Source: UBA11164 sp002420085 (GTDB lineage: Bacteria; Pseudomonadota; Gammaproteobacteria; Xanthomonadales; Xanthomonadaceae). Taken from it: a stretch of DNA of 52,579 bases. Each line of letters opens with the position of its first letter. The first letter of the stretch is position 1. The notes beneath the pieces are model-generated. The model searched no databases and was not told where the DNA came from. It saw only the letters and a program-made list of their open reading frames with translations. Shown here in pieces: positions 8,281 to 20,936 of the stretch. A program made the translations under genes and the position numbers. The stretch is from contig DALYLJ010000002.1 of NCBI GenBank assembly GCA_031976395.1, positions 1 through 52,579 on the forward strand, given 5' to 3'.

Positions 8281-9957
8281 TCACCCCGCTTTGACACTCT
8301 CACGCAGTTCGCGGCGCAGGATCTTGCCGACATTGGTCTTCGGCAGTTCGCTGCGGAACTCCACGAAGCGTGGCTGCTTGTAGCCGGTGAGTTCCTTGCG
8401 GCAGAAGGCTTTGATGTCTTCGGCGGTGAGCGCCGGATCCTTCTTGACGATCACCACCTTGACCGCTTCGCCGGATTTTTCGTCGGGCACGCCGACGGCG
8501 GCGACTTCCAGTACACCCGGCATCTGGGCGATCACGTCCTCGACCTCATTCGGGTAGACGTTGAAGCCGGAGACCAGGATCATGTCCTTCTTGCGATCGA
8601 CGATGTAGAAGAATCCGGCTTCGTCCATCTTGGCCATGTCGCCGGTGTGCAGCCAACCGTCGCCATCGACCGCCTTGGCGCTGTCTTCCGGGCGGTTCCA
8701 GTAGCCGACCATCACCTGTGGGCCGCGGATGCACAGTTCGCCAACCTCGCCGACCGGCAGGATTTCGCCGGTTTCGGATTTGACGCAGGCATCGGTGGAC
8801 GAGATTGGCACGCCGATCGCGCCGTTGAATTCGGCCAGGTCGAGTGGATTCATGCAGGCGGCTGGTGAGGTCTCGGTCAGGCCGTAGGCTTCGACCAGGG
8901 TGCAGCCGGTAGTCTGCTTCCAGCGTTCGGCGACGGCCCGCTGCACCGCCATGCCACCGCCCAGGGTCATGCGCAGCGATGAGAAATCGACCTGGTCGAA
9001 ACCGGGCGTGTTCAGCAGGCCGTTGAACAGGGTGTTGACGCCGGTGATCGCGGTGAACGGCACCGACTTCAATTCCTTCACGAAGCCGGGCAGGTCGCGC
9101 GGGTTGGTGATCAGCATGTTGCGTCCGCCGAACTGGATGAACACCAGGCAGTTCGCGGTCAGCGCGAAGATGTGATACAGCGGCAGGGCAGTGACGATGG
9201 TCTCGACACCATGCCGGATCAGTCGCCCAAGCCAGGCCGACGACTGAAGCATGTTGGCGACCAGGTTGCCGTGGGTGAGCATCGCGCCCTTGGCGACGCC
9301 GGTGGTGCCGCCGGTGTACTGCAGGAAGGCGATATCCTTCAGGCTGATCTCGATGTCCGGCAGCGGCGCCTTGCCGCGCGCCAGCGCTTGGCGAAAATCG
9401 ATCGCGTTGGGCAGGTCGGCGTCGGGGATCTGCTTCTTGACGTACTTCAGCATGAAGTTGATCAGCGGTCCCTTCGGAAAGCCGAGCATGTCGCCGATGC
9501 CTGTGGTGATCACGTGGCGAACCTGGGTGTCGGCGGTTGCCGCTGCGACCGTGTCGGCGAAGTTGTGCAGAACCACGACTGCGGCGGCGCCCGAGTCGGC
9601 GAGTTGATGTTTCATCTCGCGCACGGTGTACATCGGGTTGGTGTTGACCACGGTCAGGCCAGCCCGCAGGACGCCGAAGATGGCAATCGGGTATTGCAGG
9701 ATGTTGGGCATGACCAGGGCGACCCGCTCGCCCTTCTTGAGCTTGAGGTCGTTGACCAGGAAGGAGGCGAAGCGACGACTCAGTTCATCCAACTCGCGAT
9801 AGGTGATCGACTTGCCGAAGTTCATGAATGCGACCTGGTCGCCGTACTTGGCCACCGCTGTCTCGAAAACCGAGACGATCGAGGTATAGTCGCCGAAGTC
9901 GATTTCGGCCGGTACGCCTTTCGGATAACTCCGCAACCACGGACGCGCGTCGCTCAT
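8281..9957 (-). CDS. rpfB: RpfB, long-chain acyl-CoA synthetase (FadD family)
   Basis: Activates long-chain fatty acids to acyl-CoA; in the rpf system RpfB is linked to DSF turnover. The 558-residue protein carries the AMP-binding signature YTGGTTGVAKGAML and the later YGLTETSP, GDMAKMD and DRKKDMI motifs of ANL-superfamily enzymes, and its length matches FadD (about 560). ATG 9957 is preceded by GGGAGAGAG; an upstream in-frame extension to 10218 is Ala/Arg/Ser-rich and lies opposite a lipoprotein gene, so I reject it. Its start codon overlaps, on the opposite strand, a possible ATG of that lipoprotein. Confidence 0.92.
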   Translation of the reverse strand: MSDARPWLRSYPKGVPAEIDFGDYTSIVSVFETAVAKYGDQVAFMNFGKSITYRELDELSRRFASFLVNDLKLKKGERVALVMPNILQYPIAIFGVLRAGLTVVNTNPMYTVREMKHQLADSGAAAVVVLHNFADTVAAATADTQVRHVITTGIGDMLGFPKGPLINFMLKYVKKQIPDADLPNAIDFRQALARGKAPLPDIEISLKDIAFLQYTGGTTGVAKGAMLTHGNLVANMLQSSAWLGRLIRHGVETIVTALPLYHIFALTANCLVFIQFGGRNMLITNPRDLPGFVKELKSVPFTAITGVNTLFNGLLNTPGFDQVDFSSLRMTLGGGMAVQRAVAERWKQTTGCTLVEAYGLTETSPAACMNPLDLAEFNGAIGVPISSTDACVKSETGEILPVGEVGELCIRGPQVMVGYWNRPEDSAKAVDGDGWLHTGDMAKMDEAGFFYIVDRKKDMILVSGFNVYPNEVEDVIAQMPGVLEVAAVGVPDEKSGEAVKVVIVKKDPALTAEDIKAFCRKELTGYKQPRFVEFRSELPKTNVGKILRRELRESVKAG

Positions 9958-10498
9958 GCCAACTCTCTCCCGTATCTGTTTCGAGGCCGATCGATATCCG
10001 GTGTTGGCGGTCGCTGCCGCTGTGCCGGCTCTGGCGTGGATTGGAGCACAGCGCTTACGGGCAGGCAAGGCGGGGCGATCCTTTGGCGTGCTGGCGGTCG
10101 TGGCGACCCTGTCCCTGCTGCTGGCGGCCTGCGCGGCGCCACCGGCCGAGCAGGCGCTGCGCACGACCCTGGCGTCGATGCAGGCGGCGCTGGAGCAGCG
10201 CGAGCCAGGCCGATTCATGGCCTCGGTTGCCGAGGATTTCGCCGGTCGCGATGGGCTCGATCACGCCCAACTCGGCCGTCTGGTGCGTTTGAGCCTGTTG
10301 CAGAATCAGGCGATCTCGATAACCACCGGTCCGCTGGATATCCAGATCATCGGAACCCGAGCGACCGTGCGCTTCAGTGCGGTGACCACCGGCGGCAGCG
10401 GGCGATTTGCCATCGATCGTGCCGGCGGCTACCAGGTGGAGACCGCCTGGCGTCTTGATGATGGCGAGTGGCTGTTGATCTCTGCCGATTGGCACTGA
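9956..10498 (+). CDS. Predicted lipoprotein, NTF2-like
   Basis: The frame encodes up to 180 residues. A basic stretch (RLRAGKAGRS), a hydrophobic segment and a lipobox LLLAAC near residue 59 indicate a lipoprotein. About 120 residues follow with TTLASMQAALEQREPGRFMASVAEDF and a strand-rich end (WRLDDGEWLLISADWH), the pattern of NTF2/SnoaL-like small domains. ATG 9956 would overlap the rpfB start codon on the other strand and give an unusually long leader. GTG 10001, 10022 or 10088 are more likely starts, which would leave room for the rpfB promoter. Function unknown. Confidence 0.65.
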   Translation: MPTLSRICFEADRYPVLAVAAAVPALAWIGAQRLRAGKAGRSFGVLAVVATLSLLLAACAAPPAEQALRTTLASMQAALEQREPGRFMASVAEDFAGRDGLDHAQLGRLVRLSLLQNQAISITTGPLDIQIIGTRATVRFSAVTTGGSGRFAIDRAGGYQVETAWRLDDGEWLLISADWH

Positions 10499-10614
10499 GG
10501 CTGCGGCAGTGAGGGTCGTCGCGTTGGGTGGCGGCGAGCCGGGTCATGCCGATCGCTGCGAGCCTGCCGTGGCCCGCTGATCGATTCGCCGGTGCGATGC
10601 GCTGTCGCGGTTCT

Positions 10615-10650
10615 GACTCCGCTCGCCCGGTCGATCGGGCGAGCGGAGTC
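10615..10650. terminator. 15-bp perfect hairpin between convergent genes
   Basis: GACTCCGCTCGCCCG (10615-10629) and CGGGCGAGCGGAGTC (10636-10650) are exact reverse complements around a 6-nt loop. The element lies between the lipoprotein gene (+) and acnA (-), which converge, so it is well placed as a bidirectional terminator. There is no T-run on either side. Confidence 0.7.
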
Positions 10651-10659
10651 TGCTGGGTG

Positions 10660-10687
10660 CGCTCGTGCAGGCCCGCTCGTGCAGGTC
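10660..10687. repeat. 14-nt tandem duplication
   Basis: CGCTCGTGCAGGCC (10660-10673) is followed directly by CGCTCGTGCAGGTC (10674-10687), 13 of 14 bases identical. It sits in the same convergent intergenic region as the hairpin. Similar 14-nt duplications occur at 18545 and 43278. Confidence 0.8.
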
Positions 10688-10718
10688 CGATCGGAGCAGT
10701 GCGATCGCACCCGTGTAC

Positions 10719-13388
<2,670 letters not shown>

Positions 13389-13468
13389 GGATGGCTCCTG
13401 ACAGAGAGGGCGGAGGGGGCTGAACTCAATCCTCCATTATAGCCCGCGCCACGGCGGTCCCCCAGGGC

Positions 13469-14092
13469 TCAATGCCCGGCCAGCAACTCCCGAGCCGCAG
13501 CCAGCAGCGGCTGCCGGCGCAGCAGAAGGTTCCAGTAGTTGCCGCCGACCTGGCGCCAGAGCACCGCCGCGCGCAAGGCGGCAAACAACACGGCGCGGAT
13601 TTCGGCAACCACCTGTGGCTGGGTCAGGTAGGTCGGATTGCCATGAACCTGGACACGCGGCTCGATCTGGCTGATCGTCGCGGCGTACAGTTCGCCCAGC
13701 CGGGCAAGCACCTGCGGGTGGGTCGGTCCCTGCTGCTGGTGTTCGTGCGCGATCTCGGCAAGTCCGGCATGGACACGCTCGGACAGGGTCTGATTGCCGA
13801 TGAAGCGGCGTTCGAGCCGCAGCACCGCACCGGCGATCCGGCCGATCCCGGAGTCGCGCTGATCGCCACGTTCGAGCATGCCGATCAGATCGCGCAGTCC
13901 CGGCCAGATGCCCGATGTGCCACCGTAGATGTCGGCGCTGCTTTCGGCATCGAAGCGGAACACGCTGTCGATCAGGGTACCGACCGAAGCGGCATTGGCT
14001 TCGCCGGTTTCGGCGATCCGCTGGGCGGTGCGGGCTGCCTGCAACAGGGCAGCCAGGGCGATGGCGCGATCGCGGTAATCGTGATTGGTCAT
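13469..14092 (-). CDS. hflD: HflD family protein
   Basis: A 207-residue, mostly helical protein of the HflD family (a lysogenization regulator and membrane-associated factor in E. coli). Matches include the N-terminal RAIALAALLQAARTAQRIAETG and the C-terminal AEIRAVLFAALRAAVLWRQVGG. The ATG at 14092 overlaps the mnmA stop by 4 nt (ATGA), so it is translationally coupled to mnmA, the same gene order as in E. coli. The usual next gene, purB, is absent here; acnA follows on the same strand after 80 nt. Confidence 0.9.
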   Translation of the reverse strand: MTNHDYRDRAIALAALLQAARTAQRIAETGEANAASVGTLIDSVFRFDAESSADIYGGTSGIWPGLRDLIGMLERGDQRDSGIGRIAGAVLRLERRFIGNQTLSERVHAGLAEIAHEHQQQGPTHPQVLARLGELYAATISQIEPRVQVHGNPTYLTQPQVVAEIRAVLFAALRAAVLWRQVGGNYWNLLLRRQPLLAAARELLAGH

Positions 14093-15279
14093 GATCCGGC
14101 GGTGGGCAGTGGGCGATCGTGGCGGGTCGGGTCGGGTCGGTCGATGGCAGCGGCCTGCGGGCAGCCGGCCTGGAACTCGCCGGCGCGTTCACCTGGGGCA
14201 TCGGTGCTGGCGATGATCGCACCACCCAGGCAGCAGGTATTGTCGTACAGCACCAGTGACTGGCCGGGCGCGACCGCGCGTTGGGCCTGATCGAAGCGCA
14301 CGGTGAGTCGGCCGTCGGGCTGCACCTGCACCTGGCACGGGCGATCAGCCTGGCGATATCGGGTCTTGCCGGTGCAGCGAAAGACCGATCCCGGTGAACT
14401 GCCGGCGACCCAATGGGCCGGCTCGGTGACGATCACCTGCGATCGCAGCCAGGGGCTGTCGCTGCCCTGATCGACCACGATCAGATTGCGCTCGACATCC
14501 TTGCCGACCACGTACCAGGGGGCTTGGTCGCGGCCACGCACGCCGCCGATGTGCAGGCCCTCGCGCTGGCCGATGGTGTAGTAGAAGGCTCCGGAATGCT
14601 GGCCGAGCAGTTGCCCTTCGACGCTGCGGATCTCGCCGGGCTGGGCCGGCAGGTAACGGGCCAGGAAGGTCCGGAAATCGCGCTCGCCGATGAAGCAGAT
14701 GCCGGTCGAATCCTTCTTGCCGGCGGTCGGCAAGCCGGCTTCGAGGGCCAGTCGGCGGACCTCGGCCTTGCGCAGTTCACCGATCGGGAACTCGGTGACC
14801 GCCAGTTGCGCCTGACCCAACTGGTGCAGGAAATAGCTCTGGTCCTTGTCACCATCGACGCCGCGCAGCAGACGAAAAACCCCGTCCCGACAATCGATCC
14901 GGGCGTAGTGACCGGTCGCGATGCGCTCGGCGCCGAGTGCCTGGGCATGTTCGAGGAAGGTCTTGAACTTGATCTCGCGATTGCACAGCACGTCCGGGTT
15001 GGGTGTGCGGCCGGCCCGATACTCGGCGATGAAATGCTCGAACACGCTGGTCCAGTATTCGCGAGCGAAGTTGCGCTGGTGGATCGGGATGCCCAGTCGG
15101 CCGCACACCGCCACCGCATCGCGACGATCGCTCTCGGCACGGCATTCGCCCGAGCCGTCGTCTTCCCAGTTCTGCATGAACAGGCCGGCCACCCGGCGTC
15201 CGCCGCGTTGCAGCAGCAGTGCCGACACCGACGAATCGACGCCGCCGGATACCCCCACCACGATCTCCGGTCCACTCAT
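14089..15279 (-). CDS. mnmA: tRNA 2-thiouridylase MnmA
   Basis: Installs the 2-thio group on uridine 34 of Lys, Glu and Gln tRNAs using ATP and a persulfide relay. The PP-loop SGGVDSSVSA (residues 11-20) binds ATP. The two catalytic cysteines are C99 (NPDVLCNREIKF) and C195 (STGICFIGERDF). QNWEDD and TGHYAR motifs also match. At 396 residues it is slightly longer than usual, with about 30 extra C-terminal residues (a Pro/Asp/Arg-rich tail after APGERAGEFQAGC). It follows nudJ by 24 nt and overlaps hflD by 4 nt, so the three probably form one operon. Confidence 0.95.
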   Translation of the reverse strand: MSGPEIVVGVSGGVDSSVSALLLQRGGRRVAGLFMQNWEDDGSGECRAESDRRDAVAVCGRLGIPIHQRNFAREYWTSVFEHFIAEYRAGRTPNPDVLCNREIKFKTFLEHAQALGAERIATGHYARIDCRDGVFRLLRGVDGDKDQSYFLHQLGQAQLAVTEFPIGELRKAEVRRLALEAGLPTAGKKDSTGICFIGERDFRTFLARYLPAQPGEIRSVEGQLLGQHSGAFYYTIGQREGLHIGGVRGRDQAPWYVVGKDVERNLIVVDQGSDSPWLRSQVIVTEPAHWVAGSSPGSVFRCTGKTRYRQADRPCQVQVQPDGRLTVRFDQAQRAVAPGQSLVLYDNTCCLGGAIIASTDAPGERAGEFQAGCPQAAAIDRPDPTRHDRPLPTAGS

Positions 15280-15303
15280 GCTGCCGACCTCATGGCCTCG
15301 CTT

Positions 15304-15795
15304 TCATGCGATGGCGGCCACGCTGTCCAGCGGCAGCCGCTGGCCGGCCAGGTAATCGGCGACCACGCGCCAGACCATCGGACTGCGATGCTGTCCGGCG
15401 CGTGCGGCGAGTTCGCCCGGAGTCAGCCACAGCGCGGCCTCGATGCCGTCATCGAGCGGCCGGTCGGGATGATGCCGGATCGGCTCGGCGGCGAACGCGA
15501 AACGCAGGAAACTGCGCTGCGGCGGGTCGGCGGTCCACTGGTAGGCGCCGATGAAGTGGCAGAGTCGGACGTCCCAGCCGGTTTCTTCGAGGGTTTCCCG
15601 GATCGCGGCGGCGTGCAGGCTCTCGCCCGGTTCCAGGTGGCCGGCCGGTTGGTTGAGCACCCGTTGACCGCGCACGATCTCCTCGACCACCAGCAGGCGT
15701 CCGGCGTGGAGGATCACGGTGGCGACCGTGATGTCCGGCCCGAAAAACGCAGCGTCCGGATGGCCAGGATGCCTGCTGTTAGGATTTTCCGACAT
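15304..15795 (-). CDS. nudJ: NudJ-like Nudix phosphatase
   Basis: Nudix hydrolase; the E. coli NudJ relative removes phosphate from thiamin pyrimidine diphosphate and nucleoside di/triphosphates. The complete Nudix box is visible: GHLEPGESLHAAAIRETLEE followed by TGW, matching G-x5-E-x7-RE-x2-EE-x-G. ATG 15795 gives 163 residues beginning MSENPNSRHPG; a longer frame from 15843 adds residues rich in Cys and is less likely. Position directly upstream of mnmA, as in E. coli, supports NudJ over other Nudix types. It is divergent from clpS. Confidence 0.85.
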   Translation of the reverse strand: MSENPNSRHPGHPDAAFFGPDITVATVILHAGRLLVVEEIVRGQRVLNQPAGHLEPGESLHAAAIRETLEETGWDVRLCHFIGAYQWTADPPQRSFLRFAFAAEPIRHHPDRPLDDGIEAALWLTPGELAARAGQHRSPMVWRVVADYLAGQRLPLDSVAAIA

Positions 15796-15837
15796 TTTCA
15801 CGGCGAAAATGGTACATGAATTGCAGCGCCTCGACCC

Positions 15838-15868
15838 TTGCAACCCGGTCGCGGAACAGCCATATAGT
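15838..15868 (+). promoter_or_regulatory. Possible clpS promoter
   Basis: TTGCAA (15838-15843) and TATAGT (15863-15868) are good -35 and -10 matches with a 19-nt spacer, slightly longer than the ideal 17. The -10 lies 34 nt before the clpS ATG at 15903, in the gap shared with the divergent nudJ gene. Confidence 0.4.
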
Positions 15869-15902
15869 GACAGCCGGAATCAACCGAACGACGTAGACAA
15901 CG

Positions 15903-16235
15903 ATGGCGGAGAAACGCGAACACGAGCACGATCAGGAGCAACGGCACGGTGCGCTGGCGGTCGAGTCCCGACCGGAGGTGATCCGACCGCCGCTGTATCA
16001 GGTGGTTCTGCTCAATGACGATTACACGCCCATGGAATTCGTGGTCGAGGTGTTGCAGATCTTCTTCAGCCTCAACCGCGAACGGGCGACCCAGGTGATG
16101 CTCCACGTCCATACCCGTGGCAAGGGCGTGTGCGGCGTGTTCACCCGCGAGATTGCCGAGACCAAGGTGGCCCAGGTCAACGAATTTTCGCGTCAACATC
16201 AGCATCCCTTGCTCTGCACCATGGAAAAAGCCTGA
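15903..16235 (+). CDS. clpS: ClpS, adaptor of the ClpAP protease
   Basis: Recognises N-degron substrates and delivers them to ClpA. The 110-residue protein has a disordered charged N-terminus (about 30 residues) and the ClpS core: PPLYQVVLLNDDYTPMEFVV, where LNDDYTPMEFV includes the N-end-rule binding residues, and VHTRGKGVCGVFTREIAETK. clpA follows 39 nt later, the standard pairing. Confidence 0.96.
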   Translation: MAEKREHEHDQEQRHGALAVESRPEVIRPPLYQVVLLNDDYTPMEFVVEVLQIFFSLNRERATQVMLHVHTRGKGVCGVFTREIAETKVAQVNEFSRQHQHPLLCTMEKA

Positions 16236-16274
16236 GCGGCGCAGCCTCGACCGCAGGCCCGGAGGCCCGACATC

Positions 16275-18544
<2,270 letters not shown>

Positions 18545-18554
<10 letters not shown>

Positions 18555-18572
18555 ACGGCACGGTTTGAACGG
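18545..18572. repeat. 14-nt tandem duplication across the clpA stop codon
   Basis: CACGGTCTGAACGG (18545-18558) and CACGGTTTGAACGG (18559-18572) are adjacent and differ at one base. The first copy contains the clpA TGA. The second copy changes the following bases but not the protein. Confidence 0.8.
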
Positions 18573-18926
18573 CAGCGGAGCGAGTGGCGATCGCGAGGTC
18601 GGGCGACGGGCGACGGGCGACGGGTAGGCGCTGGGGTTCGGAATCGGCAGGCGTGATCTCCGCCGGGCCGCAACACCCGGGTCGAGGCGCAAGCCATCCA
18701 GCGAACCCACGTTCGATCCGCGTCCGTCGGCGCCCGGCAGCGCTGGAATGCTCGCTACGACGCGACTGTCCCCTCTGTCGTTTCGAGGCAGAGGGGACCA
18801 CGAAACATGCATGGCCAGCATTCGGCAATGACCAGCCTCCGCCCACCAGCATCCGCCTCGTTCAAGTCAATGGCGCAGGAACGCCCCGACTTCTCTTCTG
18901 CTTCTCAGGAGCCCTTGGCCCAGAAA
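18573..18926. other. Non-coding gap after clpA with a heptamer repeat
   Basis: No gene is supported here. GGGCGAC is repeated three times in tandem (18601-18621). A hairpin at 18768-18798 is listed separately. The open frames over this gap are Arg/Pro-rich and look like composition artefacts. The base composition changes near 19100, where A+T-richer genes begin. Confidence 0.5.
18768..18798. terminator. Hairpin between clpA and the convergent orphan genes
   Basis: GTCCCCTCTG (18768-18777) pairs with CAGAGGGGAC (18789-18798). Inside, TCG pairs with CGA around TTT, with a two-base GG bulge. It lies between the end of clpA (+) and the end of the orphan gene at 18927 (-), a suitable place for a bidirectional terminator. 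Confidence 0.6.
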
Positions 18927-19427
18927 TCAATCGGCCATGCCGAATCGTGCCTGGGTGTCTGGGTCGGCTGTTGCAAGCACCTTGAGACTGCACTCGACGA
19001 CCTGCGAAGGGGCGTCAGCATGACTCAGGATGCAGCGGCGCAGCGCAGCAGATTGGAAGGGGTCCGGGGAGTTTTTCTGCAGATGTGGATTGGCCTCAAT
19101 CCGCTGGGCCACTTCCTGGGCGAAGCGCTGGCCAATTTCCGGGCTGGCTTGATCGTATAGTCTTGCGACGCCGAACGTTGCCGCATTGATGGTGCTCAGG
19201 ATGCGTGCTGTAGTCTGATCATCGGAGCGAAGATTGCCATGCGCATCAGCGACGGAATCGAGCTTGTTTCGCCACTCAGTGGCAACATGGTCGCCCGGCC
19301 CACCCCACCAGTTGAACAAAACAGCTTTTGTGGTGACCACGCCCAAGCTCAGGCCCAATGCAAAAACCAAGGCAAATGACAGGATGGTACGCAGCCATCC
19401 AGGGGCTTCAAGGGAATTTGTCTTCAT
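18927..19427 (-). CDS. Membrane-anchored protein of unknown function
   Basis: A 166-residue protein with one N-terminal membrane segment (WLRTILSFALVFALGLSLGVVTTKAVLF, split here as residues about 11-38) followed by a soluble, helical domain of about 125 residues with two cysteines. ATG 19427 has GAGG 6 nt upstream; a TTG at 19439 is less likely. It follows the 318-residue exported protein gene by 51 nt on the same strand. Codon use is less GC-biased than in the flanking core genes, which suggests a different origin. I recognise no family. The topology suggests an anchored periplasmic domain. Confidence 0.7.
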   Translation of the reverse strand: MKTNSLEAPGWLRTILSFALVFALGLSLGVVTTKAVLFNWWGGPGDHVATEWRNKLDSVADAHGNLRSDDQTTARILSTINAATFGVARLYDQASPEIGQRFAQEVAQRIEANPHLQKNSPDPFQSAALRRCILSHADAPSQVVECSLKVLATADPDTQARFGMAD

Positions 19428-19478
19428 GACTGGCCTCAAAATGTGTAGGCGGTTGAGAGAATGAGGAGGTGGACGTGA

Positions 19479-20435
19479 TCAATTAGGCACTACTTCGATC
19501 CAACACGATTGCAATATCTCGTTGATGAAAAGGCACATAAGCCACAACTCTGATCCACCGCCACCAAATCGAATAGTGAATTCATTCGCGCCGGTTCCAC
19601 TGATGCCGCCATTCACAGGCTCTACCCCGCCACCACCACTGCCTCCGCCATCTTCCGATGTAATGGCAATTCCATTCGCATCTACTGCAGTTCCATTGAT
19701 GTAGGCTGCAGCAGAGGGTTGGTTGAAGACCAACGCGAAGCAGGCGCTGTCACCATTCTCGAATACCTGACACGCAACTGGACCTTTCCCGAACAAGGAT
19801 TTCAATGCGCCGAAGAGAGTCGCTCTCAGGGTGCTCCTAAGCTGTGATCCTGCCCAAGCAGGATTCGCTGCTGTCATCCTGTTGTAAAGATGAAGTGAAA
19901 CATTCTCCATCAATTTCTGGTTGAATGATTCAAACCCGGGAACACCTCCCCCTGGTGGTTGAGCGATTATTTGATTTTTATGTGCCCAAACTGCACCAGC
20001 GAAGCTCTGATTCTCAGCTTCCGAGGCGGGGTAAGAGCCAGTCTGTGGGCCGCTTGACTGGATGGATGGATTACCAGATTCAAGCGGATCGATCAGTACT
20101 TGCAAATTCTCTTGACCGATCACCACTGCCGTTGAATCGAGCAGGGCGGATTGGTCAATGGCTTCAGATTCTGCCGGTGGAGTTATGCTGAACGGCTCAA
20201 TTCCATCAGGATAGTTTGTGACGAAAACATATTCGAATTTCCCAGTGACCGTATTGCCAACTGCATACTCAAATTCTCCGACTCTGTCTCCTACCTTTTG
20301 CGCTGCTGCGTTACGGAAGTCTTGGGATGTCACACAGTTATCGCAGAAAATCCATTGCTGTGCGGTTGCTTCTTGATGTGTCAAAGCTGTTGCGAAAACA
20401 ATCACACATAAAATAAATTTCCACATTCCGGGCAT
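19479..20435 (-). CDS. Exported protein of unknown function, A+T-richer than neighbours
   Basis: The 318-residue product starts at ATG 20435, preceded by AAGGAG 7 nt upstream. A signal peptide (MPGMWKFILCVIVFATAL then ATA before QQW) is followed by WIFCDNCVTSQDF with a CxxC pair. Other features are a linker rich in Ser, Pro and Gln, and a Gly-rich segment (SEDGGGSGGGGVEP, about residues 267-280) before a C-terminal strand-like region ending in SCWIEVVPN. Four further cysteines are scattered in the second half. It probably forms an operon with the anchored protein downstream. An upstream in-frame ATG at 20555 would hide the signal peptide and is rejected. No family recognised. Confidence 0.75.
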   Translation of the reverse strand: MPGMWKFILCVIVFATALTHQEATAQQWIFCDNCVTSQDFRNAAAQKVGDRVGEFEYAVGNTVTGKFEYVFVTNYPDGIEPFSITPPAESEAIDQSALLDSTAVVIGQENLQVLIDPLESGNPSIQSSGPQTGSYPASEAENQSFAGAVWAHKNQIIAQPPGGGVPGFESFNQKLMENVSLHLYNRMTAANPAWAGSQLRSTLRATLFGALKSLFGKGPVACQVFENGDSACFALVFNQPSAAAYINGTAVDANGIAITSEDGGGSGGGGVEPVNGGISGTGANEFTIRFGGGGSELWLMCLFINEILQSCWIEVVPN

Positions 20436-20936
20436 GTCGATCTCCTTAGGGTGTCCACGGCTTTCTAATCGATCCTGTATCGGCAGTATATGCTCGTGTG
20501 CTCGCAGTACCTCATTGCCAAATTTTATTGGATCAGGTTCATAATCTTCTGTCAAGTGTGACCTGAATCGATGACCGCCGTCGATGTTCGCTGTCTCGTC
20601 GATGGCAGTGGGGCGTCAGGGCAGGCGTCCGCTACACCCCATCGCTCCGGTGTGCGCATGACCGTTGGTTGCGATCCGCCGAAAGCAGGCCAGGCCATTG
20701 GTGAGCGCACCGGCACCGGGGCCAGACGCCGTCCGAGCCAGTCGGTCAGCGAGGCGTTGTCGAAGGCGTGAATCGGTCGGCCATGGCAATGATCGGGTAC
20801 TGCGTCGCGGGCATCCGTGCTGGCTGCGATGATGATGGTGCGCGTGTTCTCCGAGCCGCGCCCGGCTTCGGGCTCCGTCACGTCGGGTTCGATGCCGCCG
20901 TGCCAGGATGGTCGAGGTTCGGGTCGAGGTGTCTGG
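20436..20936. other. Non-coding gap, probable divergent promoters
   Basis: It separates the A+T-rich exported protein gene (-) from the beta-lactamase-like gene (+). The half near 20436-20560 is A+T-rich and likely holds the promoter of the - strand pair. The half near 20560-20936 is GC-rich, and its long frames on both strands are Arg/Pro/Ser-rich without a ribosome binding site. I see no supported gene or RNA. Confidence 0.45.
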
